NCBI GenBank assembly: GCA_934293835.1
Contig: CAKQZO010000068.1
Coordinates: 1-8,110, forward strand
Source: an uncultured Lacticaseibacillus sp.
GTDB taxonomy: Bacteria; Bacillota; Bacilli; Lactobacillales; Lactobacillaceae
Length of the DNA stretch: 8,110 bases
Direction of reading: 5' to 3'
Position numbers and translations under genes: made by a program. Under the pieces are notes generated by a model. That model saw only the letters and a program-made list of their open reading frames with translations, did not search any database and was not told the origin of the DNA. This document shows positions 5,942 to 8,110 of this stretch, in pieces (the first letter of the stretch is position 1; each line of letters begins with the position of its first letter).

Positions 5942-7058
5942 ATGGAAATCGCAGAAGCGCGCAACACGCTTGCGCAATTAAGAACCAAAATAAATCAGTT
6001 CAGGGGGTCTCTTTGACCTCGATGCCTTGAACGAACGCATCTCTGAGAACGAAGGCCGGATGGCGGAGCCAGATTTCTGGAACGATCGCCAGGCCGCCCA
6101 AAAAGTGATCGATGCCAACAATATTCTCAAGACCAAGCATGATAATTTTTATGCGCTCGCCAACCAGCTGGATGACCTCGATGTGTCCTTGGAGCTGTTG
6201 CAAGAAGAGCCTGATGAGGACATGCAAGCAGAGCTTGAAGCCGGCATCCATGAGCTTGAAGAACGCATGAACAGCTACGAAATGGCGCTGTTGCTCAACG
6301 GCAAGTACGATGCCAACAACGCGATCTTGGAAATCCATCCCGGCGCGGGTGGCACCGAGTCCCAAGACTGGGGAAGCATGTTGTTGCGGATGTACCAGCG
6401 TTGGGCCGATCAGAACGGCTTCAAAGTTGAGGTCGCCGACTACCTCGCTGGTGATGAAGCCGGCATCAAGTCCGTGACCTTGTTGATCACCGGAGAGAAC
6501 GCCTATGGGATGTTGCGCAGTGAAAAGGGGGTTCACCGGCTGGTGCGCATCTCGCCATTTGATTCAGCCGGCCGCCGGCATACCTCTTTTGCCAGCGTGG
6601 ATGTCATGCCTGAGTTGGACAACTCGATCGATATCGAGATTCGTCCAGATGATATCAAGATGGAAGTCTTCCGCTCCAGTGGTGCCGGTGGGCAGCATAT
6701 CAACAAGACGAGCTCGGCGGTGCGGTTGATCCACATCCCGACTGGGATCGTGGTGTCTAGCCAGGCACAGCGCTCGCAGTTTCAGAACAAAGACACGGCG
6801 ATGGGCATGTTGAAGGCGAAGCTGTATCAGCGGGAACAAGAGAAAAAAGCGCAAGAAGCCGCGGCCATCAAGGGCCAACAGTTGGATGTCGCGTTCGGGT
6901 CGCAGATTCGCTCGTATGTGTTCCATCCTTACACGATGGTCAAAGATCACCGCTCTAACTTCGAAACTGGTAACGGTCAGGCCGTGATGGACGGCGACTT
7001 GAATCCGTTCATCTACGCGTACCTGCAATGGCAGCTCGCGTCTGAAAACCCGGACTAG
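5942..7058 (+). CDS. prfB: Peptide chain release factor 2 (RF2), with programmed +1 frameshift
   Basis: RF2 terminates translation at UGA and UAA. The gene is split over two frames. ATG 5942 opens 24 codons ([20 protein letters not shown], then RGSL) ending at TGA 6014-6016. After a +1 slip on CTT (6011-6013), reading resumes at GAC 6015 and runs to TAG 7056-7058, giving 371 residues. In the full protein the stop-codon-recognition tripeptide SPF is at 204-206 and the catalytic GGQ at 249-251, essentially the spacing of E. coli RF2. SPF (not PxT) distinguishes it from RF1. The SD AAAGGAG is at 5927-5933. RF2 level is autoregulated: when RF2 is scarce, the slow UGA favours the shift and more RF2 is made. 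An annotation starting only at the second frame (from TTG 6027) would lose the first 28 residues. Confidence 0.98.
6002..6017 (+). promoter_or_regulatory. prfB: prfB programmed +1 frameshift site
   Basis: The sequence AGGGGGTCTCTTTGAC contains the three classical elements: an internal SD-like AGGGGG (6002-6007), three bases, and then the slippery CTT followed by TGA and C. The peptidyl-tRNA on CTT (6011-6013) re-pairs with TTT (6012-6014), and GAC (6015-6017) becomes the next codon. C after TGA is the weak termination context typical of these sites. Confidence 0.97.
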
Positions 7059-7105
7059 TCGCGAATGTTTTGTAATGTATCTGCAATGGTTCTGTTGTAT
7101 CGGCC

Positions 7106-7114
7106 TGTTATACT
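7106..7114 (+). promoter_or_regulatory. Extended -10 promoter of ftsEX
   Basis: TGTTATACT at 7106-7114 is TGn plus TATACT, a near-consensus extended -10. The -35 position is poor, with nothing like TTGACA 16-18 bases upstream. Transcription would begin near 7121, leaving room for the AAGGAG ribosome binding site at 7140-7145. No terminator is seen between prfB and this promoter, so read-through from prfB can also contribute. Confidence 0.6.
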
Positions 7115-7153
7115 AGTCCCTGTTTGTAACAATGCCTATAAGGAGACGCGCGC

Positions 7154-7840
7154 ATGATTCAAATGAAGAACGTGATGATGAAGTACGATAACGGTGTCGT
7201 CGCGATGAAAGATCTCAACCTCACCATCGATGCAGGTGAGTTCGTGTACGTGATCGGCCCTAGTGGTGCCGGGAAGTCCACGTTTATCAAGATGCTTTAC
7301 CATGAACTGACCCCCACTGAAGGGGACATCAAAATCAATGAGTTCGATTTTGCGACCATGCGTCCGTCTGAAGTGCCGTATCTACGGCGCAAGATCGGGA
7401 TCGTGTTCCAAGACTTCAAGCTGTTACCACGCTTGACGGTTTATGAGAACGTGGCCTATGCGATGCAGGTGATCGAGACCCCAGACAAAGACATCCGGCC
7501 GCGGGTGCAAGAGGTCTTGAAGCTGGTCGGCTTGGAACAAAAGATTCGTCGCTTCCCGTCTGAATTATCAGGAGGCGAACAGCAGCGGGTCTCGATCGCC
7601 CGGGCGATCGTGAACAAGCCGCAAGTGGTGATCGCCGACGAACCGACGGGGAACCTGGATCCGGAAACCGCCGAAGGCATCATGGAGATTCTGGAGCGCG
7701 TGCACGCGACCGGGACGACCGTGATCATGGCCACGCATAACCAGCAGATGGTGGATGAACACACGCATCGAGTTCTGGAAATTGCTGGTGGCCGCGTGAT
7801 CCGTGACGACAAGGAAGGGAGTTACACCAGTGAAGCCTAA
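7154..7840 (+). CDS. ftsE: Cell division ATP-binding protein FtsE
   Basis: FtsE is the cytoplasmic ABC ATPase of FtsEX. It does not import a substrate; it drives conformational control of cell-wall hydrolases (PcsB in streptococci, CwlO in Bacillus) through FtsX. The 228-residue protein has Walker A GPSGAGKST (35-43), Q-loop Q86 in VFQDFKLLP, signature LSGGEQQR (138-145), Walker B VVIADEP (158-164) and switch histidine H195 in MATHN. Length and the VFQDFKLL block fit FtsE better than generic ABC exporters. SD AAGGAG at 7140-7145, 8 bases before the ATG. Its end overlaps ftsX, which confirms the identity by context. Nothing is missing or broken. Confidence 0.97.
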   Translation: MIQMKNVMMKYDNGVVAMKDLNLTIDAGEFVYVIGPSGAGKSTFIKMLYHELTPTEGDIKINEFDFATMRPSEVPYLRRKIGIVFQDFKLLPRLTVYENVAYAMQVIETPDKDIRPRVQEVLKLVGLEQKIRRFPSELSGGEQQRVSIARAIVNKPQVVIADEPTGNLDPETAEGIMEILERVHATGTTVIMATHNQQMVDEHTHRVLEIAGGRVIRDDKEGSYTSEA

Positions 7841-8110
7841 TGTCATGAAGCGTCATCTGAAAGACTCCTGGAAGTCCTTACGCCGCAACGGCTGGATGTC
7901 CGTTGCCGCGGTATCAGCAGTGACGGTCACCTTGTTGTTGGTCGGGATTTTCATGGCGTTATTGTTGAACGTCAACCGCATCTCGACACAGGTAGAAAAT
8001 GACGTGCGTGTGCGGGTCTATGTCGACCGCGGCACCACCAAGAAGCAAGAAGCCAAGCTGCAGACGCAGCTGAAGGCGATGAAGCAGGTCAAGTCGGTGC
8101 ACTACCGCTC
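7830..8110 (+). CDS. ftsX: Cell division membrane protein FtsX, truncated by the window edge
   Basis: FtsX is the membrane subunit of FtsEX that couples ATP hydrolysis to extracellular peptidoglycan hydrolases. Only 93 codons are visible. The N-terminus has a basic stretch, MKRHLKDSWKSLRRNGW (residues 6-22), then one hydrophobic membrane segment (about 23-48) and the start of the extracellular domain (VRVRVYVDRG, about 59-68). GTG 7830 is preferred as start: GGGAG at 7817-7821 is 8 bases upstream, and it gives an 11-base overlap with ftsE that would couple their translation. ATG 7845 in the same frame is the alternative and would drop five residues. The rest of the protein, including three further membrane segments expected for the family, lies beyond the window. 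Confidence 0.93.
   Translation, partial: MKPNVMKRHLKDSWKSLRRNGWMSVAAVSAVTVTLLLVGIFMALLLNVNRISTQVENDVRVRVYVDRGTTKKQEAKLQTQLKAMKQVKSVHYR

Noticed and set aside
5671..5988. Reverse-strand frame of 105 codons across the secA-prfB gap
   Set aside because: It starts inside prfB and reads through the terminator and the palindrome. It has no SD and its composition (many R, S and C) looks non-coding.
7053..7118. ACTAGTC repeated at 7054-7060 and 7112-7118 around the ftsE promoter
   Set aside because: It is a seven-base match only, the first copy lies in the prfB stop codon, and such repeats are expected by chance at this distance.

Overview
The window is a GC-rich stretch of a Firmicutes chromosome, most likely a high-GC member of the Lactobacillaceae (a Lacticaseibacillus- or Limosilactobacillus-like organism). 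Three things support this: the gene order yigZ (reverse) / comFA-comFC-hpf-secA-prfB-ftsE-ftsX, which is familiar from lactobacilli; the long form of HPF; and a SecA of 787 residues without the C-terminal zinc-binding tail. The genus is an inference from gene order and protein character, not from a search. It is a conserved housekeeping locus and not an accessory island. I see no prophage, transposase, CRISPR array, toxin-antitoxin or defence gene.

Layout. Positions 1-450 (reverse) hold most of an IMPACT/YigZ-family gene that runs off the left edge. It is divergent from comFA with only about 14 bases between the start codons, so the two ribosome binding sites lie inside the same short gap. 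comFA (465-1715) and comFC (1733-2398) form a two-gene late-competence operon and both look intact. A clear sigma-A promoter at 2418-2446 then drives hpf (2532-3077), whose mRNA begins with strong stem-loops. A long hairpin at 3116-3168 follows hpf. secA (3318-5681) has its own extended -10 promoter and a dyad-symmetric leader element just before its ribosome binding site.

The secA-prfB gap (5682-5941) is the most unusual non-coding part. It contains a roughly 112-base imperfect palindrome, flanked by identical 11-base direct repeats, then a short 22/23-base-period repeat and a strong intrinsic terminator. prfB (5942-7058) encodes release factor 2 and carries the classical programmed +1 frameshift at an in-frame TGA. 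ftsE (7154-7840) and ftsX (from 7830, cut by the right edge) overlap and encode the divisome ABC complex that controls peptidoglycan hydrolases.

The genes are linked by growth physiology more than by one pathway: DNA uptake (ComFA/ComFC), ribosome hibernation (HPF), protein export (SecA), translation termination (RF2) and cell-wall hydrolysis at division (FtsEX). No undescribed multi-gene system is visible. The novelty worth checking lies in the intergenic RNA/DNA structures, above all the palindromic element after secA.
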